Of a stretch of DNA of 64,000 nt, positions 24,576 through 35,700 are shown in pieces (positions within the stretch are counted from its first letter, which is position 1; every line of letters begins with the position of its first letter). The notes beneath the pieces are model-generated. The model searched no databases. It was not told the origin of the DNA and worked only from the letters and a program-made list of their open reading frames with translations. Position numbers and translations under genes: made by a program. The DNA comes from Omphalotus guepiniiformis (Eukaryota > Basidiomycota > Agaricomycetes > Agaricales > Omphalotaceae), in the NCBI GenBank assembly GCA_028554645.1, contig JAQOOI010000079.1, positions 868,001-932,000 of the forward strand, read 5' to 3'.

Positions 24576-27261
24576 TCAGTTCATGTACAGTGGAGACCTA
24601 GAAAGTGTATGACTCACCAGGCCATTTGACGCGAGTTGAGCCAATTGGTGGAAGATATGCCCAACACCAACCCCCTCGCATTCATGCATTGCACCTTGGT
24701 TAAGTTGCGATATCAACGTAGATGCAGAATCCAGATTATCTCTCTTGAATTCGCCCTCGCTCCGCTTTCTATACCGGAATCCTCGTCTCAAGACCGCACA
24801 ATTGTTTTCACTTCTTTGAGCTCTCAACGCACAGATCGTCTCGTTCTTGCAGGTTTCGTACTTCTCTCTGTCACCTGCGCTATGAGAGGAACAACCATCG
24901 CCTCTGGTCCTTCGTTTCAGGTGCTGGTACATGCGGAAAGACGTGTCGTTGGATTCAAAGGTTTCTGTGACCTGATGCCAGAATGAAGGCGAAAGCGAGC
25001 GAAAAGGCTCGATCCCGCCAGGAATCAGGGATCCATAGGTGGATCGAGCACTGTAAAGCAATTCCCAAGTTGCTGGAAGGACAAATGTAAGCATCTCGTC
25101 TCTCTCGATGATCTGTCATACTCACGTTCTGTCTGATACTCAGGATGTGACAAGTTGGCTAAACAGAGGATATATCATCGTTATAATCTCAGAAGATATG
25201 TGCTCGACACGAACCACCATAGACCTTAGCGTCCATGATTTCATAAGTATCCGGGTCAACGTCATACACCTTGAAAGCTGGATTTCCACCTACAAGCCTT
25301 TCAGCCGCAATGAGATGGATATTTACTTCGATGCTTACTCCGAGGTGTTAACGCAGGTGCGATCCATGCAACACTCGTTGCCGTGTCCTTACTCCGCTGA
25401 CTGTAATTGGAATACGCTATCTGGAACTCATCCTATATGCGCGTTAGATTTGCGAAAGTAACGAAAGCATTCATTTGAACCGACCCCATGCGTGTGCCCA
25501 AAGAACTGTCCAGCGATGGTGTGTCGATATCTCTGAATCACTTGGTCGTAATAGTTAGACTAGAATTCAATCTCCAATAAGACCGGGCGCGAGACACACT
25601 GGGTGAGATTGCACACCTGATCATGAAACACATCCCCGCCTCCCGGAGGCATATGACCAATGATCCAGACACGTTGCCCTTCGTCTTCGGCCAGTTGAAG
25701 CTGGGAAACAAGGAATTCGAGAATGCCATTGGGATCGGGCCTATCGAAATGGGTCGGTTCATCCATTCTTTAATAAGCGATATGACTCACTGCAGGACAT
25801 TGGAATCATACAACCAGAAACTAAAAACATTTATTAAGAATAGGCCGAAGAGTGAGCGTGAGATAGAGATAGCTACTTTAATTTATACCAAAATGCAGTG
25901 TTGATAGAGATTATCCTTAGTGATAGCATGAGCAGGCAGGCATAATGGATAACAAAAGCAAGCTCACCGTAAGCTCGTTCCAGGAACGACCGTTGAATAA
26001 CTACCAGAATAGTGCCGCAACTGGTCCGCGGCACTGTGGCCGATCCATTGCTGTGAAGGATAGTGAAAATTAGATTATCACGATAGAATCGGAGACCCCG
26101 CTTACACTCCATTCAGCACTGGAAGTGTCATACACCCATTGCGCATCCTGTGCGTGCTTGCCGCTTGTATCTCTCGGAAAGCTATTGACAGGCGATACTT
26201 CGCTGTGGGCCGAAGCAGTGAGCAATTATTAGAAGGAAAAGAATGGAAACTTACTGATTACCGAGAGCAGGAAACACCGGTCGCGTTAGAGCGTTACCGA
26301 ATTCCGAAGTGAACAGTTCGATATCAGCAACGACTTCACTGCAACATTTGTGAGCCTACGAAAATATGGACGCAAAAATGGTGAAACATACTCTTGATTG
26401 ACGAGCCACACTGCACCTAAATATATTCTAAGTCTGGAACAACTACAGGACATGCAGTCCTAGGCAGCCTTACCATCGACAATGTCTCCAGTGAATATTG
26501 AGAAATCGTGAGGGGTACTATCAACAGCCTGAAGCAAGGACTGTGACAATGTACCAGGCGTGTCGCAAGCATGATTTCCCAGTGGCCCGGCAGGGTTCAA
26601 AGCGGGATTCGTCTGGTCCGTAAAGTTTCTGCAACATAAGGGCTTTGTACAGTTCGCCTCTGAGCCTGTCTGCCCAACAGGCGTTAGTTGATACATACAT
26701 CTTTACACAAAAATCGAGTTACCGAGTATTCCCGGTCGATATGTACGTCGCTGAAATGAACAACCTGAAATGCAGGTTTACCGGAAGACTTGAAAGTTTT
26801 TACATCCTTTGGGGGAGGCTTTGGAAAGGTCACCGTATAGTTATTGATGGATGGTTCAGGGCAAAGCCCAAGAAGAGCGTTACAAAACTTGTTCGACGTT
26901 TGACCGTAAAGCGACATGGATCTAAGGTCGTGGGCGAGAATAGGACCAGGCCCCGTGAATACGCCCGAGCATACATCATCATCTTGAAGCTAGAACCACG
27001 AAATAAGATAACTCAATGTGGGAATATGGCTTTGAATCTTACATTAAGAGTCTTGCAGACGGTGGTCAAAGTCGCAACAAACGTGCCATCACCGAGCAGC
27101 GCCGTAGCCTTCAAGGAAACCAGAAGCGAATGACAAGAGGCACAGTCGACTGCATGCTCAATTGCATAAATAATTTCGTCTACCAGAGAAGCTCGAACGC
27201 TGTATGCTTGGAATAATGGTGCCAATGCTGCCAAGGAAGGAAGAAGACGCTGCCAGAGCAT
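24576..27261 (-). CDS. Acid sphingomyelinase-like phosphodiesterase, copy 1
   Basis: Secreted or lysosome-like metallophosphoesterase related to sphingomyelin phosphodiesterase (sphingomyelin to ceramide and phosphocholine). ATG at 27261 gives a signal peptide ([20 protein letters not shown]). Next comes a saposin-like part with paired Cys ([25 protein letters not shown]). Metal-site motifs in order are [48 protein letters not shown] and GQFFGHTHG, all expected Zn ligands. The middle reads [38 protein letters not shown]. The C-terminal domain includes [19 protein letters not shown] and a Cys-bearing [18 protein letters not shown]. The last exon reads through where copies 2 and 3 have an intron, giving a different tail that ends [12 protein letters not shown]. 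All exons splice in frame, so the gene looks functional. It is divergent from the GMC oxidoreductase gene. Confidence 0.85.
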
Positions 27262-28047
27262 GTTGGTGAGAAAGCTAGCCAAAGCAGAGAAAGACAATAA
27301 TTCTAAAGAATTCTCTTGTAGCTTTAGATCATTCAGTACATCCACGATGGAGGCTGCAAAGCTCAATGTCTAACCCCACGTCATCCATCGCACCACGACG
27401 ACGACAGCGAGCAGGCGCTCATGTGCCGAGCTGCCGAACTTCCTTTTCGAGCTCCGAAACATTCATGGTCGTCAGTTCGGACTCGGACCGAGGACTCTTC
27501 TCTCTTCCTTTCCTTTTACCGGCATTCTGTGTACAACTCTGCTATAATTCAGGCTTCAGCTGCAGTTTAAAAGTGGGCAGCATGCTTCTGTGTCAAGCTC
27601 TAGACGATATCGATGCTTAACTGGGGAACGACGACATCTTGAACACTGAACAGTCAACGCGACGCGTCGAGTCTGATGATCTACTTCGTGATACAAGGGT
27701 CGAGTCTGATGATCCAGGAAATTTCAATTTAGAATTTCAGCTCATGATTGCCACATTTCCTTGTCTAAATCTTGAGACTAGAAGCAGGCCTAAACAGTGG
27801 TCGCGGACTGTGATTATCATGCCGCAACAACACCAAGAAATTCCTGCTCCTGGAAAGCCGGCATTCGCGCTCAGGAGTAAAACATCTGTGCAATTAACAG
27901 GCATCTCGAAGGACTCCATGCAGGTCTCGTGGGCTTGTCGTTGATGGAGGGAGCAATTGATCAATATTTCTCCCTTCAAACTCATCTAGACTATATTTCG
28001 CTCATGTGTTATTTGCCACCTTTTGACTTTCCCTTCCCTCCCTCACG
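27262..28047. other. Bidirectional promoter region, sphingomyelinase 1 / GMC oxidoreductase
   Basis: The 786-bp space between divergent start codons. Short frames on both strands lack homology. It contains the 16-bp direct repeat listed separately. No clear TATA box is seen. Confidence 0.45.
27666..27714. repeat. Pair of 16-bp direct repeats in the divergent promoter
   Basis: GTCGAGTCTGATGATC occurs at 27666-27681 and again, identical, at 27699-27714 (33-bp spacing, about three helical turns). It could be a paired protein-binding site; no factor is recognised. Confidence 0.45.
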
Positions 28048-30569
28048 ATGCGTTCAAACGCATTCATGATCATACACTGGGTCTCTCTTTTCGCTTCGTC
28101 TCTGAACTTCATTTCAGGTGCACTCGCCGAGCTATCGCCCTGTCCCGACGCAACGAATGCTAGTGTGGACTACGTTGTTGTAGGAGCGGGAGCAGGAGGC
28201 GGTCCGCTCGCAGCTCGTCTAACTGAAGCCGGATTTTCAGGTGCGCTTGCTGTCCCTGTTGAATGACGAAGACTGAATGGGTGTGTGCTACAGTCTTGGT
28301 CGTTGACGCTGGTCACGATGTCAACAATATCAATACCACCATTCCTCTCTACTTCATTCGCTCAACCCAAGGTCTGGGCTAACTTTTTATCTTGAGGTGC
28401 TAATGATCCTCATCTTCGAGAACACAGATCCTCAACTTGGACTAAATTATACACTGGATGAATATCCTCCTAATTTTAGGTTTCAAAAAAATGACGCGTG
28501 GTGCGAGCAATTCTATTCGAGGACGCGTCTGAGAGAAAGCTCAGGCTTCTTCTAGGTATCCTCGTGCTCGTGGAGTCGGAGGTTCTACAGTGAGTACCAT
28601 TTGTTGTTCCCGACAGAAGGAAATTAAATGACTACTGAGCAGACACATAACGCAATGATCAACATTATTGCCGAAACCAAGACTGACTTCGATACTCTTG
28701 CTTCCATGTTCAATGATTCGACTTGGTCACGAGACAATATGCAAAGTTACTTCAAGAAGATTGAAAAGAATCTTTATACAATCGTTCCAGACTTAGTGAA
28801 CCATGGTTACGATGGGTGGTTGAAGACAAGTCTGAATCCAATCCTCGTTGCACTGAACCCTATGTTTCTTGGTGCGTACCATGCTTCGATGTGCTAGAGT
28901 TGTCCTTGATTTTCATACGGCATAACCAGACCTGCAAATTCTAGATTTTGCCGCAACGTTGACTGCGTTAGACCTCCCACTTGTACTTGATCTTAACGAT
29001 CTAGCCAGCGATGGAGCTATCGGGGTTACTTTGTCCAGTTTCACGATTGACGAGAACCACCTTCGCTCGAGTGTACGTGACAGGCTGGTTGATGTGAAAC
29101 AGAGTAATTCGGGATTGCAAATTGCATTGGACACTATCGCTACAAAGATATTGATGTGTAACAGCAGTGATGGTGTCCCGACAGCGTATGGAGTAGAGAT
29201 TGCACCAGGCGCAGCTCTTCCTGTGGCTAGTAACTTCGAAGGCAAGGGGGACTTAGTGACACAGAATATTACAGTCAGACGTGAAGTCATCGTATCGGCG
29301 GGTGTATTTCAAAGTCCACAGTTGGTGGGTCGCAATTTACTTCATTGAACTCGGATTCCTGAGCTCATAAGTATCGATCGGCAGCTCATGGTGCGTACCG
29401 CGTCGTTTTCAGGTGTTAAGACTTCTCAAAGACGTTTTAGCTCTCCGGAATTGGGGACAGTGCGCATCTTCAGGAGTTCGATATCGAACCTGTTGTTGAT
29501 CTGCCTGGTGTTGGCACCAACCTTCAAGGCGCGATAGCTTTACTAATTCTGTTTTGTGGAACGAAATGAAATGACCTTTTTCACAGATCATGACGAAATC
29601 GCCGTGATCTGGCGGATGAAGCAAAACTTCTCTATTCTGAACGGATGCGTGCTTCAGCCCGATCCAGCCGAGGATTCGTGTCTTGCATACTGGGAACAAA
29701 ATGATGGTCTGAACGTATATTCCTTTGGAGGTGCTTTTGAGACGGTAGTATCTCAGTCGAGCGATAGCCCTGAACCAGATATCTTGACGTATTGGGAGCC
29801 GGCATTTTTCAAAGGCTTTGTCAGAAGTAAGCATTGTTACATATCCGAATTAGAGTCAGCCACATCGACTGAACCAACGGTCAGAAGTTTCCCACAAGAT
29901 TTCGTTGACAACCACAATGCAGTGACTGCTGTCAACCTAAAAGCTCATCCGTCCTCAAAAGGCACGGTGCGACTCACGGGATCGCATCCTCAAGACCTTC
30001 TCGATATTCAGAAGCTACACTTCCAGGCGGCAGATGGACCCAAAGACGTCGCGGACCTTCGAGAAGGGATCAAGCGTGCTCGGGCAATCATGCAGACTCC
30101 CTTGATTTTACCGTTTGTTGAGGAAGAGATTTTCCCTGGTCCTCAAGCGCAAACGGATGATGAAATTGATGATCATATATACCAGAACATATTTGGTGCG
30201 CTCGTCATGTGAAGTCCAAATATCAATTCCTTCTTTAAAAAATGGGTTCATTTGCAGGTCATCACGCTTGTTGCACAAATCCTATAGGAGCAGATGATGG
30301 TAGTTATTCAGTTAGTTCATCATTCTGTAATTCTCATCAAATCTTCTTAGATCCAAATGCCGTCCTTGACGGCGATTTCAAAGTGCGAGGAGTGAAAAAT
30401 CTTCGTGTCGTCGACGCGAGTTCCTGGCCTAACGTACCTGGATACTTCGTTACGACGCCGATATACATGGTAAGAGCTGCTCGTTCGAAGATAAGCTGAT
30501 GTGCTGAGAAAAGTGTAGATTTCGGAGAAAGCAGCGGATGTTATCATTGCTGATGCTGGCTCGGGATGA
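28048..30569 (+). CDS. Secreted GMC-family FAD oxidoreductase
   Basis: Glucose-methanol-choline oxidoreductase with a signal peptide (MRSNAFMIIHWVSLFASSLN onward). The ADP-binding fold is VDYVVVGAGAGGGPLAARL, then VLVVDAGHDVNNINTT and the FAD-signature region PRARGVGGST, THNAMINI. Later come REVIVSAGVFQSPQL, LSGIGDSAHLQEFDIEP and VDLPGVGTNLQDHDE. The C-terminal catalytic region is HHACCTNPIGADDDPNAVLD, then RVVDASSWPNVPGYFVTTP and ISEKAADVIIAD. It ends with TGA 30567-30569. A 6-nt micro-exon (29385-29390, encoding Leu-Met) joins SPQL to LSGIG. The HH..N arrangement is nearer to cellobiose-dehydrogenase-type flavodomains than to typical aryl-alcohol oxidase, but no haem domain is attached. A likely role is extracellular H2O2 production or quinone reduction in lignocellulose decay; the substrate is unknown. 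Confidence 0.88.
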
Positions 30570-30820
30570 AGTTTTTGCTACAACATATCTCCATTTCCGT
30601 CCCAGAACACGTTTTCATGACACTGTCTGCATATTGCTCACTAAACTTTAATCATACTCGCCAAAAGAACAGTGAATTCAACAGTATAGTTTATACATAT
30701 CGTTACCGTATATCCAGCTTTGACCGATCACGTGTTCAAAGTCACTACCTCATTTTCACCAACAGTAGATTCTAAACCTGCTTTTCACATATCGAACAAT
30801 TACTTGTACACTTTGTTGGA

Positions 30821-32555
30821 TCATGTGCGAACAACCAGGAATGCCTCAGGTATATCTGGGCTATCATACCGCATCAAGCAACGTCGAACACCTACAGGTT
30901 CACCTTCCGCATTCACCTCTATCTCTCTACCCACCTGTCAAGCTCAGTCATCAGACCATTAGATAGAGACACGACCCTCAAGGAAACTCGCACCTGCCAG
31001 ACACGCGTATTACATCCGAATTGAACAATGGTTGAGCTACAGTGCTGCACGACAGCTATAGCTTCTGTGGGTGACATGACGGGGATGACCGATTCGGTCT
31101 GCGCTTCGAGAGGGTAGTTGATATGCAATGTGCGTAAATTCTGTGCTTGTGCGAGGTATGTACTGAGTTGTTTCTAGATAGGTATATGTGAAATCTTTTA
31201 TAATGTGTTTCCTGCGATCATATAAAAAACATACGACAGAATGTTGCTCCACCACTACAAAAAGCTCTTCTAATCGAACGCATCTCCGACAGATGTCTTC
31301 AATCGCATCGAGGTTGATGAGCATCCGGTGTACGGAGAATCGTACGAGACGATCCTTATGCGCTGTGACGAGTTCCGACCAGAGCCTGTCCGTAGTGGGT
31401 GATTCGAAGAAAGCGCCTGTAGAGTATATCTGGAATGCTTCCAGGGGTACGGACGGGGAGAGTAAGGCTGAGATATCTCGAGTCCAGTTCGCGAGAGGGA
31501 CCTGTTGGTGAACGGTCAAAGTGATTGAGCGAAGACGGCGAAGAGCTTGGTTTTGCGTGCAGTTGATGCAGAACTCGGTCATGTCCTGGGTATATTCATG
31601 ACGCTATGAAGGGAAAGAATATGTGAAGACGCACGAATCTGGGAGACAATCCTTCAAGGCCTAAACCGACGATGCCTGTGATGTTCGAGGAGAGAACAGC
31701 CCATATTCCAGTATGCGTTACTTTCGGACAGCCCGTAACATAAAAGTGATCCAAGTGCTGCAGAGCTGGCGCAAGCACTTCCAGGGTCTTATCGGTGATG
31801 ATTGAAGTTGCCTAAGTAGAAGGAGGTGAAATCAATATCATCTGCAAGGTAAAATGCAGAGCTACCTTGCATATGAGTGTCAGACTTCGTAAAGAATTTC
31901 CTGTCAACTGCAACCAGGGCGCCATGATATTGACCACTGATGCACTGGGCATGATCACCGATAATTTTCGGAGACCGGTGAAACCAGAAAGAATCCTTGG
32001 ATCGTAGTTCCCTTCATTGTGTCCATTAATCTCTAATTCTTGTAGCGTGTCGGCACCCTGCAAAGCCTCTAAGATCTCAGAATTGAGCGACCCGTCCCTC
32101 GTCCAAGTACATGAACGTAAGTTTACGCAGTTCCTCAAGGCGACGACAACGATCTGTGTGATATCTATTCCATCTTCATTCTGTAGTGCCTTTGGGAATT
32201 CCCGAATCTCTGAAATGGATCAACTAAGCCCAGTCATCGATCTGAACTTGGAGACAGGCACACACACCAAGCCTCCGAACGTGTTGAGCGACGTGAGGAT
32301 GTTGTGAAAGGCTGATGAAGAGTTGTATAACCTATATTTATCGTCAAAGGCAATTCACAACCAGCATCACTGTTGTACCTTCTCCTTTCCGTGCTTGTGC
32401 CATGAATAGATTGATATTCGCTCGTAGAGCTTTAAAGCCGCAAACTCGTAGAACAATTTATTGGTCAAGCAAGTCCTCGTGAGGCTCTTTGGATTAGGAA
32501 TGTGAGATATGATTACGGGGAGTAAGTCAAGAGGCAAATCAAGGAATTTGGCCAT
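30821..32555 (-). CDS. F-box protein with leucine-rich-repeat-like region
   Basis: Predicted substrate receptor of an SCF ubiquitin ligase. Start ATG at 32555 gives MAKFLDLPLDLLPVIISHIP followed by SLTRTCLTNKLFYEFAALKL, a classic F-box. The rest is LRR-like: ALRNCVNLRSCTWTRDGSLN, EALQGADTLQELEINGH, FTGLRKLSVIMP, APALQHLDHFYVTGCPK, and later INLDAIEDICRRCVRLEEL. The end is resolved by an intron at about 30929-30987: splicing after FGCNTRVWQ gives VGREIEVNAEGEPVGV and the tail SPDIPEAFLVVRT with TGA at 30821-30823, a C-terminus typical of mushroom F-box/LRR families. It lies 188 bp downstream of the ABC transporter stop on the same strand. Confidence 0.8.
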
Positions 32556-32743
32556 GCAACGCGTTGGTGTAGCGCAAGGTTCGGATGTCCGGACCGATTC
32601 TTGAATCAGCCCACCAATGTCTGACCCATTTTTTTGCGTACACGGACAGGGCACGTCTACTGTACGTATCTAACATATCAGGAATCTACACTCTATCAAC
32701 CCATTGACTTTGAAACCTCTAGATACTACTCAAATATTACCCC

Positions 32744-35700
32744 TCACAATCCCGCCAGTTTCTTCAACACAGCAAATTCGTCTTTTCCAGTCGCTTTACA
32801 CAGCGCACAGAATTTTGAGTTCGAATCAGCAAGAAGCACTTGTGGCCTAAAATTCCGTGGTGTTAGTTGGAGTATAAGAACTGACAACGAATGATTACGC
32901 ACTTCTCAAATTCAACTATACGGCCCTGGTCCAGTAGCATTATCTGTAGAATAAGAAGTGAGGTTCAGGAAGTAATACGAGATATTCCACAGAGCATACC
33001 CGATCATAATCAATGACTGTACGTAGTCGGTGAGCAATTGTTAAGATAGTACTATCGGCAAACTCTCTGGGAGATAATAGTGAGCGATGAAGGTTAGGCT
33101 ATCATTCTGAGATTCACTCACTGTCGAATGGTCTTTCCGATGAGCTCGTCCGTGGCATAGTCGACACTAGAATATGGTTTGAGTCTCAATCGTCAATGTT
33201 ACACATGTGAACTGACCTAGCGGTGGCCTAGAATAAAACACCGAGTCAGATGTGTCGGACACCAAAGAAATAGCACCTCCTTACCTCGTCCATGACAAGT
33301 ACTTTTGACCGCTTGAGGATGGCTCGCGCCATGCAAAGTAGCTGCTTCTCGCTGAAGAGGAAACGAGTTAGCAATTAAGCGTACGCCCTTAAACCCATCA
33401 CTTCAACTCACCCAGTGGAGAAGTTTTCACCGCCTTCCGAAACAGGCGAATCGAGGTTACGGAAGATATTGGTGTTGACCGAGTCGTCCTCTGCCTCTGA
33501 AGTACTTGGAATTAAATGCACTCGATGCAAGGCCTCAAACTAGTAAAGGTTTGGTGTCAATACCGCCCTCTCAAAGATAGTGAATGATACTAACAATCTC
33601 TGCATCCTGATATTCGTCAAAGACATCGAGAGTTGAGCGGAGTGTTCCCGAAAGAATTGTAGGATCCTCTGGGGAGCGTGTTAACGGACATGAGTTTTGA
33701 AGAAACAAGGAATATTCAACATACGAGGAATGATAGTCAGCCTACTCCTAAGGTCGGTAAGACCTATTTTTGCAATGTCCACGTCGTCCACGATGATACG
33801 GCCTTCAGTAGCCTCGACGAACCGGAAGAACGACAAGGCCAAAGTACTCTTGCCACTCCCCGTCCGACCTAGAATACCAACTTTTTCACCAGGACGAACT
33901 TCGAAGTTCAGATGGTGCAGCACATTCGGTAGCTCAGGCTTTACGAGATGGCTTGTCAGAACAGATAAGACCGCAGCAAAGCCAAGTGGACGTACAGCGT
34001 AGCGGATGACCAGGTCTTCGCACTTGATAGAACCAGAAGACGGCCAAGATGCCGCGGGCCTTGGCTCAATAAATTCCGGAGGTTCTCTCTTCAGTTCAGA
34101 ATACTCTTTGACTCGCTCCAATGCAACCTGTCATACCATCCGTTAGTGCTGCAGCAACATGTTGGGACAACAAACAAGCTCACCAAAGATTGCTCCAAAC
34201 CGACGAATCGTCGAACCTGAGGTGACTTTGAATATTTATATTACCTAGTCAGTTGAACGAACACGAACCATGAACAAAAGATCTGCTGTGATGGTGTTGG
34301 CGAATGCGAGGGAGAATCCCGCCAAAGAGGCGCTGATGCCGGGATTCAACACTGAAACAGCAGCCATGGCTCCCAAGATACCGCAAGAGAGAACATTGAA
34401 CCTAATAGACAGCCACCTGTTGACTGCAGAAAGACATGAGCATCAATAGGACATAATTAGCTCCAGGAACATACCTCCCCACATCCAATAGTAAGGATTC
34501 GAGTTCTAGGAAAGGGAGGGTCAGAGAGATTATCATATTGCAAAAGTAATTGGTATATACGGTGTCCACACAGCGAAGCATGTCTCTAAGGAACTTTGAC
34601 GATGCACCGAAAGCGCGAATAATGGTAACTCCCGCAATTGTCTCTCCATAGATTGAATATAGAGGTGACCTGGTAACGGAGTCTACGATGACGTTAAGAC
34701 TTAGCTGCCCATGCTACACAGATGAACCTATCTTACCCAGTCTTCTCATGTCACGGGAGGTCTGTCCGTAGACTTTGGCGACTAAAAAGAGGCGTCAATC
34801 TAACATTCCCGAGATGACCGTGAAAGTATACTTGCCGCTCCAATAGATGCTGCCTAACAGTAATGCAGCAATGACGAAGGGGAAACCACCGACAATGCTA
34901 ACAGTAACCAGTGTAGTGGTCGTGGACATGGCATACATTACTGTTCGGCCAAAGTTGTCGGACAAACTACTATCAATACCTAGAGGGTGGATGTAAATAG
35001 GTATGCCCGGCCATACTTGGAGGTTGACTGTTACCTTCGAAATCTTTTCCGAACCTATTGAGCAGCCGACCACGGGAAACAGTATCATGGAAACGAATGT
35101 TGGCAAACAAAACCGTTTCGAGAAGTCCTAGAAAGCACGAATCAGCGAACCGAAAGAAAATGTAGAGGAGAAGCGCTCACTCTTGTAGAGAGTGGTGGAT
35201 GCTTGAATGGAACCAGTATCTTTGGAAACATCAGTGTCTCCTTAAACAATGCACCAATAGCTAATGAACTCACAAAGAACGAGCCACCGGAGCGTTGTCA
35301 CGACCAGGCCTAAGAAAAGGTGTCATTTCGATCAAAACAATGCGCAAGTAAAATGTCAACAAACCAACTGCAGTTACCTACAACTAAAGTCAGTATTCGA
35401 ATTCGCATACATTTCAAGCCTTACTCACTAATGCGTAAACAGCAACATAGAAGGAAGGACCCCTCTGCGAATCTTTGTCCAGAACTGAAGCCGACCATAT
35501 CCTGCAATTCAAATTAGTACCAGACAAGAGTGAACTGAATTCCGAACGTACTTGAGCCATCCATTCTCCGCTACCGGACTAAGCGCAGCCAGAACGAACA
35601 TGGCGGTAAAGAACACCCAATACCAAGTGTAGCCACATGCGCTAAAGTAGGTAACCCACACATCTTGCTTAACTCGTCCGACAACACGAGCTTCCTCTTC

